Source of the DNA: Zanthoxylum bungeanum
Taxonomy: Eukaryota; Streptophyta; Magnoliopsida; Sapindales; Rutaceae
Direction of reading: 5' to 3'
DNA: 64,000 nt
Assembly: GCA_019454045.1 (NCBI GenBank)
Contig: SKCR01026810.1
Location: 26,617 to 90,616 of the forward strand
The notes under the pieces are model-generated. The model had not been told where the DNA came from and made no database searches. It worked only from the letters and a program-made list of their open reading frames with translations. The position numbers and the translations under genes were made by a program. Of this stretch, positions 11,990-24,045 are shown piece by piece (position 1 is the first letter of the stretch; every line of letters starts with the position of its first letter).

Positions 11990-12985
11990 TCAACCATATA
12001 GGCGGTAACAAGGTTATTACCTAAACCGATCAAATAGGCGGAAACTACGCCTGAAATGTAAAATCGACCATATAGGCGGTAAATAAGGTTGTCACCTAAA
12101 TCGGCCATATAGGCGGAAACTAATTCATCCAAATTTTAATTAAAATAAGGGAGATTAATCTAATTTTTATATTAAAAGTCTCACCTTTTTCACCCCAGCA
12201 GAATGAGATTACATGCTCATGCTGTAAATGAAAACACACAAAATTTTATTAATTAAATAAAAAGAAAATACAAGAAAACTTAAATAAATATACAAGACAT
12301 TTTCCTTTAGGTTTTCATGGAGAAGTTCCTCCAAAGAAAGCATGAAAAATTTACAAAGTTTAGCTTGGAATTTATAGGCAAATCTAAAGGCTTCCACCAA
12401 TTTCTCCACCAGTTGCTCCACCAAACATGGCACGAAACATGACACCAAATATGGCACCGAACATGGCACCAAACATGGCACAAGCATGTTTGGTGGAAGT
12501 TTGAAAATTTTTATTTATTTTTTATTTTTTTATTTTGAAAATGACTTTAATAATTACACATAACACACTACAGATATTTTATCAATATTGGTCATGAAAA
12601 ATTTAGAATTAGAAATTATTATGAACTTAAAAGTTGTAGATCTTTGAGTATTCTTTAATATGGAACTTGAATCACCTCAATCCGATATCAGAGTAAAGAG
12701 CTATGGCCAAAATACCACAATTGCGCAAAGTTGGAATTTCAGAAATTGTACTTCGTTAGAACGCTATTTCAAGTTTCCAATCTCTAAAATCAAAATGTCA
12801 AGTCCAATTTTTGCCCTTATTTGTTCCACATTTCGTCCTAAATGATTCCATTGAGTCCCCATTTTATTTTATCTGTAAAATAAACTAAAACACATCAAAA
12901 CGTTCATCAAACCCGAGAAACTAAACAAAATATTAGGTAAAATGGGCGGTAAATATTGATATATTTTCCGCTCATCAGGGGGCCG
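11990..12985 (-). repeat. Diverged long direct repeat, copy 1
   Basis: This block and 13660-14715 share the same order of landmarks at an offset of about 1.73-1.75 kb. The landmarks are CATA(T/A)AGGCGGTAA-type motifs, a 'caccccagcagaatgagatt'-like line, a stretch beginning GAATCACCTCAATC, and a terminal CATCAG. Read on the minus strand the block begins TGATGAGCGG, an LTR-like start. I infer a pair of old LTRs, or two LTR copies, of one minus-oriented element. Three more GGCGG motifs lie within 11993-12120. Confidence 0.5.
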
Positions 12986-13469
12986 ACTTGAGGGTTTTGG
13001 GAAGTTATGCCATTTTTGACAATTAAGGGAAATTATGGGTATTTATAAAGAAGTTTCTGAAAATTACATCTTGACCCCCGAAAATTACAATTAGGTCCCT
13101 ACCATAGAACTTTCTAGAAATTTCATATTTTTGAAGCCCTTCTAATATAAATTTCAAAAAGTGTTCAACACGAAAGTTGTTCATCTCGGAAAATGAGTTT
13201 GAAAGTTTAAATATCAGCTCAATCGGAGTTTGTTTGCAACTTTTATAGCTGAAACAACGAATTTTTACGCATATAACGATAAAATCAGAAATCACGTAAC
13301 CGGTTCTCGAAACCACGCGTTTTCCAATGCGATGAAACTTCACTTTAAAATATTCCAACCTATTTTCCAACACATAAAGTCATATTTCCGAATGTCATTC
13401 AGCTCCAAATTCTAAACTGCAATTCGAAAATCTTCCAGAACCGTTCCGAAAAAAATTCGGGATGTAACA
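12986..13469 (-). repeat. Chromovirus-like LTR fragment (minus strand)
   Basis: On the minus strand the segment starts TGTTACATCCCGAA at 13469, a typical start for LTRs of the Del/Tekay chromovirus group. It then runs through sequence with cell-culture-like phrases such as 'gttgtt catctcggaa' but no coding frame. The 116-residue open frame across 13023-13373 has no coding signature. It lies between the two copies of the diverged direct repeat, so it may be a nested solo LTR. The right boundary is good, the left one is a guess. Confidence 0.4.
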
Positions 13470-13659
13470 AATAAAAATGTTGGATTTGTTTGAAGTGATG
13501 GAAAATTTTAAATTGAACTGCAATAATAAATTAAAATACAGAGGCTATGAGATCCACTCTTAATATTTCAAATATAGAGAAATCTTACTTTTTATAATAT
13601 ACAAATTGTCATTATTATCCAGTTAATTTACTTCATGAATTAATTATACCAAAACATAT

Positions 13660-14715
13660 AAAACTAGCCATACAGGCGGTGATAACATTTGTCTATAACA
13701 ATTCCAGTTAGGTACTCAATTATTCCAAATAAATAAAACCAACCATAAAGGCGGTAACAAAGTTTGTCAATAATTAATCCAAATTTAAATTACTTATTCA
13801 GATTACAATTTATATATTATAATATTAATAATATTAATCTATATTCTCATATTAAGAGCTCCACTCTTTACCCCAACATGATGAAATTAGCTACTCATGA
13901 TTTGAAGAAAAACATGCATAATTTTATTACCGAAAGAAAAAGAAATTACAAGAAAGCTTAAAAATTAAAACACAGAAGACACTCTCTCTCAAATTCTACC
14001 AGAGAACTTTGAAAGAAAGCATGAAGAAAATGAGAGGTGAAGACCTTTATTTATAGTACAAGTGTTCATCTCTCAATTAATAATTACAACTTTCTAAATC
14101 AAATACAAACAACAAATTTTTACTAATTTATTTTTTTATTTTTCATTTTTGACTTTTTTTTTAATTTTTTATTGATAATTTTACAAACATGATCACAATC
14201 CACCTAAATGGATTATGACATTTTAACTTTTATTTTTTTACTTTTTTATTTTTTTTTTTTTTTCTTTATTTCTAGTAATTAAAATTACATGCAACACATA
14301 TTGACGTCTTCACCAATTTCGACCTTGAAAACCTCAGTACTAGAAATTCTTTTAAATAACAAAGTTGTAGATATTTGCGTCTTCTTTCAGCTAGAACTGG
14401 AATCGCCTCAATCTGATATCGGAGTACAAAGTTATGGCCAAATTACGAAAATTGCACAAAGTTGGAATTTCCAAAATTTTTAACTGTTAGAACGCCCTTT
14501 CATATTTCCGGCCTCCAAAATCCAAATGTCACTTCCATTTTCTAGGTATGCATCCAAGGTATTATTTCACCTACATAAGAAATAAAAATCTCAATAAAAA
14601 TATATAAAACATAAATTTAATTATTAATTTACAAATGTGCTAAAATAAGGAGATTAATGAAATTATAAGTGTAAAATGATTAGTTTCTCTTTTATTAAGT
14701 GTACATTTTTTAATG
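13660..14715 (-). repeat. Diverged long direct repeat, copy 2
   Basis: Partner of 11990-12985. It contains CCATACAGGCGG and CCATAAAGGCGG near 13669 and 13744, a 'ctttaccccaacatgatgaaatt' line near 13866, and GAATCGCCTCAATCTGATATC near 14399 opposite the equivalent at 12668. Poly-T-rich tracts lie at 14140-14260. No coding frame. Confidence 0.5.
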
Positions 14716-14829
14716 TTCATCAGTCATATATGGATTAATCTGAATCTTGAATGTAATGCGAACTCCTACATGGCAGGCTATGTCATTTGATTTATAATGG
14801 TGAGGTTATTATAGCAATAGCTAGGCCAA

Positions 14830-16606
14830 CTCCTCTATAGTCGCCACAAGTCCTGAATGGGCGACGGCCAGAGCGGATGAGTTTTTCTTGCGAGCCTGGA
14901 CCTCGCACTATAATTCTTTCCTCATCGACTCCATTGCTTTCGAGGCATTGGCTAGCTTATTCTGAATCTCCCATAGGCGATCCTCCACTACTTGAAGTTG
15001 TTGGGCCGCACATATGGCACTTATTCCGCTAAATTATAAGATACCCCTACTAATGGCAAGAGCTTGGAGCAAGGAAATCAAACCCTGTTGCGTAGAAGGG
15101 TAGGAAACGATTGAGCGTACTGACCTCTACAAGTTCTGGAACTCATCGGTATCAAAAGCAGAGATAGGCCCTGGGTGTAGCAGTGGCATAGACGTTGCAG
15201 TAGAGGTCGACGGAGGCCCGGGGACAGAGGCAAGCGATTTGGAAGCATGAGACTTCGAAGTGGAAGCAGAAGGTCAAGACATAAACAAGATTGGCGAAGA
15301 AAATTATGAGGTCATGATGACTAGCCCGAGAGTAATACCAGCTGAGCCTAACTCTATCTCAGCCCTTGAATGACCCGATTATTTGCATTCGAGCCTCAGC
15401 CTCTTACATCGAGTCAGGAGATGACCCTTTGTATCGTCCTCGGGAGTTGGAGATCTGGGACGAACACATGTGGCGATACCAATAACAGAAAAGGGAGCCT
15501 GGAGCTCCTTCTTGGATTTACCCTTGCTAGAGAGTGGCGTGGCACTAGAAGGGGTTGGGGTTACAACAGAGATAGCAGCAGAAAGTTGTTGTAAAATCTG
15601 GGTTACAACAGTATCAAGTTTTGTCTTTGAGAGCATAATGAGGTCATTGGGAGTAACCTCTGATGAAGCTGCCAGCATTTCGAAGCTCAGATTTTCAGGT
15701 TTGTAAGGTAGCTTCATACTAGCCCTCTTCACATAAAGGTCATTACCATTCAGTACCCTACTTCTTCCATTGGAGTTTTTTTCAAATTTGTTCAATTGAG
15801 ATCATCAATGGGAATAATCTCAGAGGCTGCAACTGTTTCAGAAGTATGGAGGTTCAAACCTCTGGCCAAAATTGACTTACCCTTAAACTCTGTTCAAAAT
15901 GGGATTTGTGTTAGGAGAACCACATTTTATCCTTCTCCAAAAACAGAGACGCAGGATAACCTGCACCTAAAGGGGAGAAGTAAGGCATGAAGGCTATCTT
16001 TGTTCACCACTATATGAATATGAAGCGCTTCGTTTCCCCCTCGGAGGCATAAAACGATGCAAGTATTTGACTCTATACTTGGACAGCTTAGGACACAATG
16101 AGATGTACCTAGAACTGTGAGTTGAGAGAAAAAGAAGAGGCCAAAAGCAAAACCGATTTAACCCTAAGTCAGCCAAAAAAATAGTCATATTCAGAAATGG
16201 AGGCTATGAAAATACCTTAGTTCACAGTCAGCCGCAAAGGGAAGACGATTCAGTCGACAATGACAGTCTGTCAGTTGCCAGTCACCGCCAACAGACCCTT
16301 ATACGACCAATCTTTGCCGGATATGGGCAACCTCATGAACATAATGGTTGACTTTCTAGGGACAAAGGTGTACCTATCCACCTAGTCGGCAGACCCGGCC
16401 TTTGTTAGGGAGAAAAATGTAGAAGAAGTCATCGATGGACATGCACAAATCATTAACTATCGAGAAGATAATAAAGCCCACGATGCATCGAATGGCATTT
16501 GGGTTCAGCTACATTAAATATAGATCGCAGAGCACACAAATATAATAGAGTAAGGAATGAAAGGGGAACCACATATTCCGAATGTGATACTCCCCGAGCA
16601 CGTTAC
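14830..16606 (-). pseudogene. Antisense extra ORF of a Tat-type Gypsy, C-terminal part (broken)
   Basis: On the minus strand, residues such as LNPNAIRCIVGF and FFSLTKAGSADW near 16300-16500 match the kind of sequence found in the 'putative gypsy type transposon' (Transposase_28-like) domain of plant Tat elements. Compare LSLNSWRILAGL in the related ORF at 62605-63240. A lysine/serine-rich stretch follows (139 codons open at 15379-15795). The tail near 14830-15100 is coiled-coil-like (QLQVVEDRLWEIQNKL). Several stops and frameshifts make it non-functional. It is cut at 16606 by Copia-B; its N-terminus lies across the insertion at 35699-35842. Confidence 0.6.
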
Positions 16607-18623
16607 TGTAGGAAATGACTTTCCTTAGCGCGGCGGAAGTTGCTTGTGGTGGCACCGAGTCCGGTATGGATCTTCAAAATTTTCTTTGCCTTCTCGCTTT
16701 GTTGTAGTAGCCAAGATCAATCTTTTAGTGTCCAACACTTAGATCAACCACTCGATCTTCCGAACTATGACTCGAAACTAACAAACCGAAGTGTGGGCTT
16801 CACTCACAAAGATTAAACCTCTAAACTATTTAGAGATTTAGGATGTCACAATGGTTTTTGGCTCTTTGGAATTTCAAATACTCTCACAACACTTGTGAAT
16901 ATTTGAAGTTCTTCTCTCTTTTCTCTCAAATTTTTTCTCACAACAATTGTAAATGTTTGCAAAATGTTAACCTTAGGAAGTGAGAGAAATGGTAGAGATT
17001 ATATTCTCTTACATAAGCCAACTAACCTTGTCATTAAGAATCTAATGCTTTCTTGCAATAGCCAACACAAAAATGTGAATGTCATACCAAAGAATAAGAA
17101 ATTATCTCATAATTATCTCAAAATGTAAATGTTAAGTTAAAGACAATGGCTTTGTCATTAAGCATTCAATGCTTTCTTTCAATGGCAAACACATAAATGT
17201 GGAGGCCATACCAAAGCATAAAATGCATTAGCTAATGACAAATCTATTAGGTGTATCCAAGCTACCTAATAGACATATAATTGCTTGGATGACATGGTAA
17301 GCCATATGGCTTTGTCTCCAATGGTAAATAAAAATCAATATATTAATAATGATTTATTTACCTTCAATTATGTTTTAGTAATTATCTCATAATTATTACT
17401 AACTTGATTATCTCATAATCAAGACTGGATTATCTCATAATCAAAGAATTCTAGAAAACATTAAGTTAAACTAATTTAACATAGTTTCCATTTGTGACAA
17501 TAAATATTATTAATCTTATTAATAATATATAAATAAATATAATGTGAGCATATAATTAGACAATCTAATTATATTAGGTTTGCTACAGTTAATCGAGCTA
17601 GCACGGGGACCAAATGGACCTACGGTTCCGAGCTCCAATAATTCTGAAATATTAATTAAACTCTTTAATCAAATATTATGAATTATTAACTCCGTGTTAT
17701 TCCACTAAAAACTCGAAGTTGAACTCTCGTTACCGTAGATGGATTAAATAAACCGAACATTTTCGGTGTCCATCGATATAGTCATTACATATGGATAGAG
17801 CCCTTCACGAATATCTCATAAATAGAGCCGGGTCATAAGTCCGTTAAACTCCTCTAAATATTTTGTCTCTTAAGAACCATTGATTCTATAATGAACAATT
17901 AATTCATTACAATTATGAATATAAAATACTTTCTATTCATAATAGAAAAGTTGAGCGCTCAAATTGTTCAAGTCCCGAATCATCTCTTAAAAAATATATT
18001 CATCTGTTTCTCGTAAGAATGAGTGAATTCCATATCTATGTAAAACGTTCCCAGCTACATACCAAATCATATCCCCAAAATACGTAGTTATTGGTTGGGA
18101 ATGCAACACCAACCTCACCATAGTAAATCAAAGGACATAACCTGTCATGCAGGAGTTCGTAGTACACTCAGGATTAAGATCGAATCCATATATGACCATC
18201 TATTAGATAAAATAAATTTCTTCGGTTAACGGATATTAAAAGAAATTTGTATTTATCTGAGTCCAGTCCTACATGATCTCACCATACAAGGTGCCTCCAT
18301 TCCCATGTCACTACATGAACGATCCCGGATCAAGGTCGTCATACAAATATAGAATGGACCGCAGCTATAGATAAACCACAAACAAAGTACCTTCTTTGTT
18401 TGCTCTCTATGGACTATTTAGATTACTAACTTCAGACTTAAATCCTCTTGTGCATCAAACATACACTAAGTCTGAAGGTATAATAGTAATCAAGGTAAAC
18501 AAGACAATTGGACAATATGCGATATAAATCAAACAACTTTGATAAAATGAATAATGCATTATTATTATTACGATAATCTATTCCATTTACAATACATGAA
18601 GCTCTAGGACATAAATCCCAATA
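16607..18623 (-). repeat. Copia-B 3' LTR
   Basis: In element orientation it begins TATTGGGATTT at 18623; the partner LTR keeps TGTTGGG, so the second base is mutated here. It ends CCTACA at 16607. It differs from the other LTR by scattered substitutions and by about 32 extra bases near 17100, where ATTATCTCATAATT-like sequence is repeated. Confidence 0.93.
17379..17677 (-). repeat. Hairpin array in the Copia-B LTR
   Basis: Six inverted repeats lie in 300 bp (plus-strand letters): 17379-17395 (7-bp arms, loop CTC), 17403-17423 (9 bp, CTC), 17426-17444 (8 bp with one mismatch, CTC; perfect in the other LTR), 17504-17528 (11 bp, CTT), 17551-17573 (10 bp, CAA) and 17648-17677 (about 13 bp, imperfect, CTC). 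The array is repeated in the LTR at 33712-35698. It resembles the family A array in design but not in sequence. Confidence 0.85.
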
Positions 18624-18634
18624 ATCTCCCACTT
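18624..18634 (-). other. Copia-B polypurine tract
   Basis: On the minus strand AAGTGGGAGAT directly precedes the 3' LTR. It is identical to the tract of the other Copia elements in the window. Confidence 0.9.
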
Positions 18635-18637
18635 GGA

Positions 18638-19477
18638 CTAGAGCAAATGGGACATGTCATGTAATCCTAAACCATTTAGGTGGCCTTCAAATACTTTAGC
18701 CGATAAGGTCTTTGTAAACGGATCAGCGAGGTTGTCTGCAGATGGAATCTGCGTGACAACGACATCTCTTCTCTGCACTATCTCTCTGATAATGTAATAT
18801 TTCCTCTCAATATGCTTACCCCTCTTGTGGATTCTTGGTTCTTTGGAGTTCGCCACTGCGCCACTATTATCGCAATAAAGTGTGAGTGATTTATCCTTAT
18901 CTGGAACAACTTCCAGATCTGCCAAGAACTTACGGAGCCAGACTGCTTCCTTAGCTTCTTCACAAGCTGCTACATATTCAGTCTCCATGGTGGAGTCAGC
19001 AATACAAGATTGCTTAATGCTCCTCCATACTATAGCCCCACCACCTAGGGTGAACACTGATCCAGATGTTGATTTCCTAAAATTGACATCCGTCTGAAAA
19101 TCAGAGTCAGTATATCCTCTCAAAATCATATCCTGACTTGTATATACAAGCATATAATTTCTCATTCTCCGAAGATACTTGAGAATATGTTTCACCACTA
19201 CCCAATGATCTAATCCTGGGTTTGATTGAAACCTACTGACTACTCTCACTGCAAAACAGATGTCCGGTCTCGTGCATAACATTTCATACATAAGACTTCA
19301 AACTGCTGAAGCATATGGTATATGTCTCATCTCCTCAATTCCTTGAGGTGTCTTAGAAGACTGTTCCTTAGACAAATGAATCTCATGCCTGAAAGGTAAA
19401 TTACCTTTCTTGGAATTCTGCATATCAAATCGCACAAGAATCTTGTCGATATAGGTTGCTTGAGACATTCCTAACAG
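18638..19477 (-). pseudogene. Copia-B RNase H and end of reverse transcriptase
   Basis: The 217-codon open stretch from 19291 starts at MYEMLCTRPDICFAV, the conserved region after the RT active site. It runs through the RNase H block with GYTDSDF, KSTSG, ADSTMETEY, LYCDNSGA and ERKYYIIREIV and ends shortly before the polypurine tract. The catalytic acidic residues D (GYTDSD), E (TETEY type) and D (YCDNSGA) are visible. A TGA at about 19478 and a break near 19300 separate it from the upstream RT segment. Confidence 0.9.
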
Positions 19478-20097
19478 TCATTTCTTACGATCCCGAATGA
19501 TCTGAATCCCAAGTACATAACTTGCCTCTCCCAAATCTTTCATTTGGAATTGGTTAGCTAGCCAGATTTTCACGTCTGATAATATCTTTACATCATTCCC
19601 AATGAGTAAAATATCATCAACATATAACACAAGGAAAACCACCTTCCCATCAATGATGCGTTTGTAAACACAAGGCTCATCAATGTTCTGCTCAAAGTTA
19701 TAAGACTTGATCGCAGTATCAAACCTTATGTTCCAAGATCTAGATGCTTGCTTAAGTCCATAAATGGACCTTTGCAACTTGCAAACTTTTTGCTCTTGAC
19801 CTTGGGTAATGAACCCTTCTGGTTGTACCATATAGATACTCTCATCAAGATTACCATTCAAGAATGCAGTATTGACATCCATTTGCCAAATCTCATAGTC
19901 ATAATATGCGGCAATGGAAAAAGAATCCTGATGGTTTTAAGCATGGCTACTGGCGAGAAAGTTTCTTCATAGTCAACTCCCTCTTTTTGGGTATAACCCT
20001 TTTCCACTAGCCTAGCCTTGAAAGTCTGTACTTTCCCATATATTCCTCTTTTTCTCTTGTAGATCCACTTGCAACCTATGGGTTTTACTCCATTAGG
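19478..20097 (-). pseudogene. Copia-B reverse transcriptase core
   Basis: The 134-codon stretch from 19882 holds [21 protein letters not shown] and the active-site LYVDDILLIGND. It ends in TGA right after RDRKK, where related proteins continue. The N-terminal RT part ([27 protein letters not shown]) lies at 20097-19890 beyond an in-frame TAA at 20098 and a frameshift near 19900. Confidence 0.9.
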
Positions 20098-21403
20098 TTA
20101 GTCTACAAGTTCCCAGACTGAGTTAGAGTACATGGACTCCATCCCAAGGTTCATGGCTTTAAGCCATTCTTCTTTATCAGTATCATCCATTGCACTACGA
20201 TAGGTCAATGGATCATCTATACCATCACAAGATGCAACAACTTGCACCTCACCATTTCCTAGATAGCGTTCAGGTTGTCTTACAACCATCCCACTACGTC
20301 TAGGTGGTATGGTATCCTGATAAACTTGCATCTGACTTTCAGATGTAGAAGGTGTTATGTCTTTGTCAACATTTGACAATGATGTACTGGTCGTACCAGC
20401 AAGTAACTCCTCAAGTAACACTTTACTTCGAGGTTTGAACTCTCTCATATAGTCCTCCTCAAGAAATGTAGCATTTGTCGACATAAATACTTTATTATCT
20501 TCTGGATTATAAAAGAATCCACCCATAGTTTCCTTAGGATAGCCTACAAATAGGCACACATGTGAACGTGGTTCCAACTTAGTAGTCTTGTTCTTTAGCA
20601 CATGTGCCGGACACCCCCATATGCGGAAATGTCGCAAACTAGATTTACGACCATTCCACAACTCTAAGGGAGTCTTAGAAATAGACTTAGAAGGAACTAC
20701 ATTCAGGATATACATTGCAGTTTGCAATGCATACCCCCAGAATGAACTAGGTAGAGTGCTATAACTAAATATTGATCTTATCATGTCTAGTAGGGTTCGA
20801 TTTCTCCTTTCTGCAACACAATTTTGTTGTGGTGTTCCAGGTGCTATGAGCTGTGAAACAATTCCATGCTCAACTAAGAATTCCTCAAAATCTCTATCAA
20901 GGTATTCTCCTCCACGATCTGATCGTAGAATTTTGATGCTTTTACCTAATTGGTTCTCAACCTCAGCACGATACTCTTTGAACTTTTCAAATGTATCTGA
21001 CTTGTGCTGCATTAGGTAAACATACCCATATCTTGAATAATCATCAATGAAAGTGACGAAGTATTCAAAACCACCTCAGGCTTTTACATTCATCGGTCCG
21101 TAAACATCCGAATGTATTAGCCCAAGAGTTTCTTTGGCTCTTATCCCTTTTCCAATGAAAGGTCTCTTGGTCATTTTGCCTTCTAGACAGGATTCGCAAA
21201 CAGGTAAAGTACCAAGTTTTAACTGATTTAAAACTCCGTTCTTAATTAATCTATCTATCCGGTCAAGGTTAATGTGACCAAGTCTAAGGTGCCATAAATA
21301 GGTATCATCATGAGAAATCTTTTGCCGTTTAGTTTTAGATTTTTCAATCTTAATATTTCAGTATTAAGAAGATTCATGCATTAACGGCCTTAATACATAT
21401 AGA
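20098..21403 (-). pseudogene. Copia-B integrase
   Basis: The 304-codon stretch from 21012 covers the integrase core: LRSDRGGEY with its aspartate, APGTPQQN and VAERRNRTLLDM with the glutamate, then the conserved WGCPAHV, LFVGYP and the serine/threonine-rich linker to RT. The zinc-binding N-terminus and the first core aspartate lie at 21400-21020, interrupted by stops. The TAA at 20098 fits a CAA-to-TAA change. Confidence 0.9.
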
Positions 21404-22517
21404 TTATTTTCGGAGTTTTCCGTGCATCAAATTCCTGCGAAAACCAGGAATATATAGCACACCATTCAAACATAAATAACTTTTATTAAAATTAAAATTT
21501 GAAACTCCCACTGCTCTTGCTGAAACAACATCCCATGTCCCAACTCTCATGGTAAAGCTACCTTCAGTAAGGTCCCTCCATGAGTCAAGTAGCTGCAAAG
21601 AACAACAAACATGGTTAGTGGCACCAGAATCAATAATCCATATGGATTCATCATCTTCCACCAAAAAAGACTCAATGACAAGTAAATCATATCTACCTGT
21701 ATTCTTTTTCTCTTTAAGCTTTGCAAGGTATTTAGGACAATTCCTTTTCCAATGCCCTTGTTTTTCACATTGGAAACATTTTCCTTTGGCATTGGTTCTT
21801 TTGGAGCTTTTATTGTTCTTCTTTTTCATTATTTTTGCCTTTGCCTTCCAATTGCCTTTCTTCTTCTTCTTTGCATATTTAGAAGATTCGGTAACATTTG
21901 CCTCGGCATTGGGCCTACGAGGACCGTTCATAACGGACTCGTAATTGGTGAGCTCATTCAGCAGTTCAGTCAATGTGAAAGTCAATTTGTTCATAGAACA
22001 ATTGCTTTTAAACTGCAGGAAACTCTTCGGAAGGGTTTCCATGATAATTGTCACCTAGCTTTGCACATTGATACGTGCACCATGGGTTTCAGCCATATTA
22101 AGATGAGACATCATCCTTAACACATGGCTTGGACTGATGTGCCTTCCTTCATTCTAGCGGTCAATACAGAGGCAATTGCCTCATGTTGTTGCCGTCTGAA
22201 GGTTGCCCAAACATGTTCTGTAATGACTGCATAATCATTTATGCTGTCGCCATAGGCTCATGCTGTGCAGCAAGAACCTCAGACATGGATGCTATCAAAT
22301 AGCTATGGGCTTTCTTATTAGCTTTAATCCAATTATTATAGGCATTACGTGCAGCTCTGCCAGCATTAGGTGCTGGCTCAGGAGGACATTCCTCCATTAG
22401 GACAAATTTAAGGTCTTCACAGACCAAGATAGCATTCATGTCACTTTTCCATTTAACATAATTATCCCCAGTTAATTTTTCTTGTTGTTTGATAATAGAG
22501 ATTATTGCAGATGTCAT
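21404..22517 (-). pseudogene. Copia-B gag and protease
   Basis: Gag starts at the ATG at 22517 (MTSAIISIIKQQEKLTGDNY), preferred over the upstream ATG at 22550 because the family pattern LxGxNYxxWK follows at once and 22550 lies in the nested Gypsy LTR. It shifts frame near 22060-22240. The next 216-codon stretch carries the zinc knuckle CFQCEKQGHWKRNC and the protease motif IWIIDSGATNHVC. The ORF ends at 21404 before the integrase N-terminus. Confidence 0.88.
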
Positions 22518-23254
22518 GGCTGAAAAAATAATAAACGCGCATTTAGGCACTACATTTTTTCATATATGTCCCTATGATGAGTATCATTTGGAGGCACTAC
22601 CTTTTATGTCACGGAAGTCGCGGGAAACGGACGTCGAAATGGGAAATTCAGAATAAGTATGCAAAAATACAGCAAAAATAGCAAAACTATTTGTATCACG
22701 TAACCACCGAAATCTGCACCCCCATACAGCCCCTAATACAGCAAAAACAGTGACCAAAAGAAACAACCTCTAATACAATAAAATCAGCAGTAAATCAGCA
22801 GCGAAACAGAGGGAAAACAGTAGCTTGAGCAGCGAAACAGCGAGAGAAAACATTGAACCAGTGCACCGGAGGAGTTGCGGAGCATCCACCATTCCGACGA
22901 CCGTGTATGGTACTTCCGATAGTCGACATAAAAGGTTAGACCTGATGGCACTTTTTATTTATTTTCATTCATCTTTTAATTGTTTTATTTATTTTCTTCG
23001 CATGAGAGTCGTTTGTGGATGCATGTTGTGGCTTTGAATAAATAGGGAAATGTGTCGCCTCTTGTGGTATATAGGATGGAAACCCAGACATAAATTCCGT
23101 AGCCAAATCCGAATGGACGGTAGTGCGGTCTGTACTTGGGATACAACTCCATGTACCACTTGAGCAAACGGTGCATATTTTGTTTTATGTTGTTTTGATT
23201 CGTTTATTATCCGCATCTTATATTTCGCCATTTTACTTTCAGTATGTTGTTTGT

Positions 23255-23725
23255 TTGTGTGTTGATGATGTGATGTGCATGGGCTTATTATATTGGTCTA
23301 AATGCCAAAAGGCTACCTTTACGCCAATACTTTGCCGCGCCGGACAAAGTATGTTTGGTTGGATGTGAGATATGTTCAACCGAACATACAAAGTCCTATA
23401 TCGTTGTCTTTACTTTCTATGCATTGTGATGTAACGCGCATGGGCTAACTAGGATGGATTGAAGGTCCTCTATTCGAGGGAAAATGCCTGAAGGCTACCT
23501 TACCATGATATTTTGCCACGCTTTTTGTTATGACATTGACTTTATGCATATCATTGTTCTATTTATGTGTGTATTGCATTCTAATGCGCATGGGCTAACT
23601 AGGGTGGATTAAAGGTCCTCTATTAGAGGGGAAATGCCTGAAGGCTACCTTACCACGATATTTTACCGCGCCGGACAAGGTATACCCGATTGAATGGGAA
23701 CGAGTTCAATCGGGCACACGGGGTC
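23255..23725 (+). repeat. Three ~155-bp imperfect repeats in the nested Gypsy LTR
   Basis: GCGCATGGGCT (GTGCATGGGCT in the first unit) followed by a GGTCCTCTAT and GGCTACCTT block recurs near 23277, 23436 and 23586. The 3' LTR repeats this at about 30333, 30519 and 30668. A two-and-a-third-copy repeat of about 57 bp (CAAGCATGATTAGGCCGTTC) follows at 24172-24300. Confidence 0.75.
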
Positions 23726-23787
23726 CTACATTATGGATTTGCTTATTTATGTATGTGTTGCGTCGTCTCTCATGCATCAGGTCTGGT

Positions 23788-24045
23788 CCCGTTCGAACGC
23801 GTATGCGTATTGTTTCATCAGGTCTGGTCTAGTTCGAACGCGTTCTCAAACGCTATACGAACGTGAACCTTCTGTTTACCGTTCGAACGTGTTTACTAAC
23901 GCTACGCGAACACGCACGTATTGCCTTTGTTTTATCATTTCATCAGGTCTTTCCCCATTCGTACGCGTTCTCAAATGCCATACGAACACGAACCTACTGT
24001 TTATCGTTCGAACGCGTTTTCAAACGCTACACGAACGTGCATACA
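23788..24045 (+). repeat. GTTCGAACG / ACGAACG array
   Basis: Five copies of a GTTCGAACG(C/T)GT-like core (one degenerate) alternate with (T/C)ACGAACG, repeated after CAGGTCT. CGTTCG and CGAACG can pair, as can CGCGTT and AACGC, so each unit can form a hairpin. The 3' LTR has the same array at about 30868-31128. The motif also occurs in other elements of this window. Confidence 0.75.

Noticed and set aside
15370..15706. Plus-strand frames of 74-78 codons
   Set aside because: Shadows of the minus-strand antisense ORF remnant, which has the better domain context.
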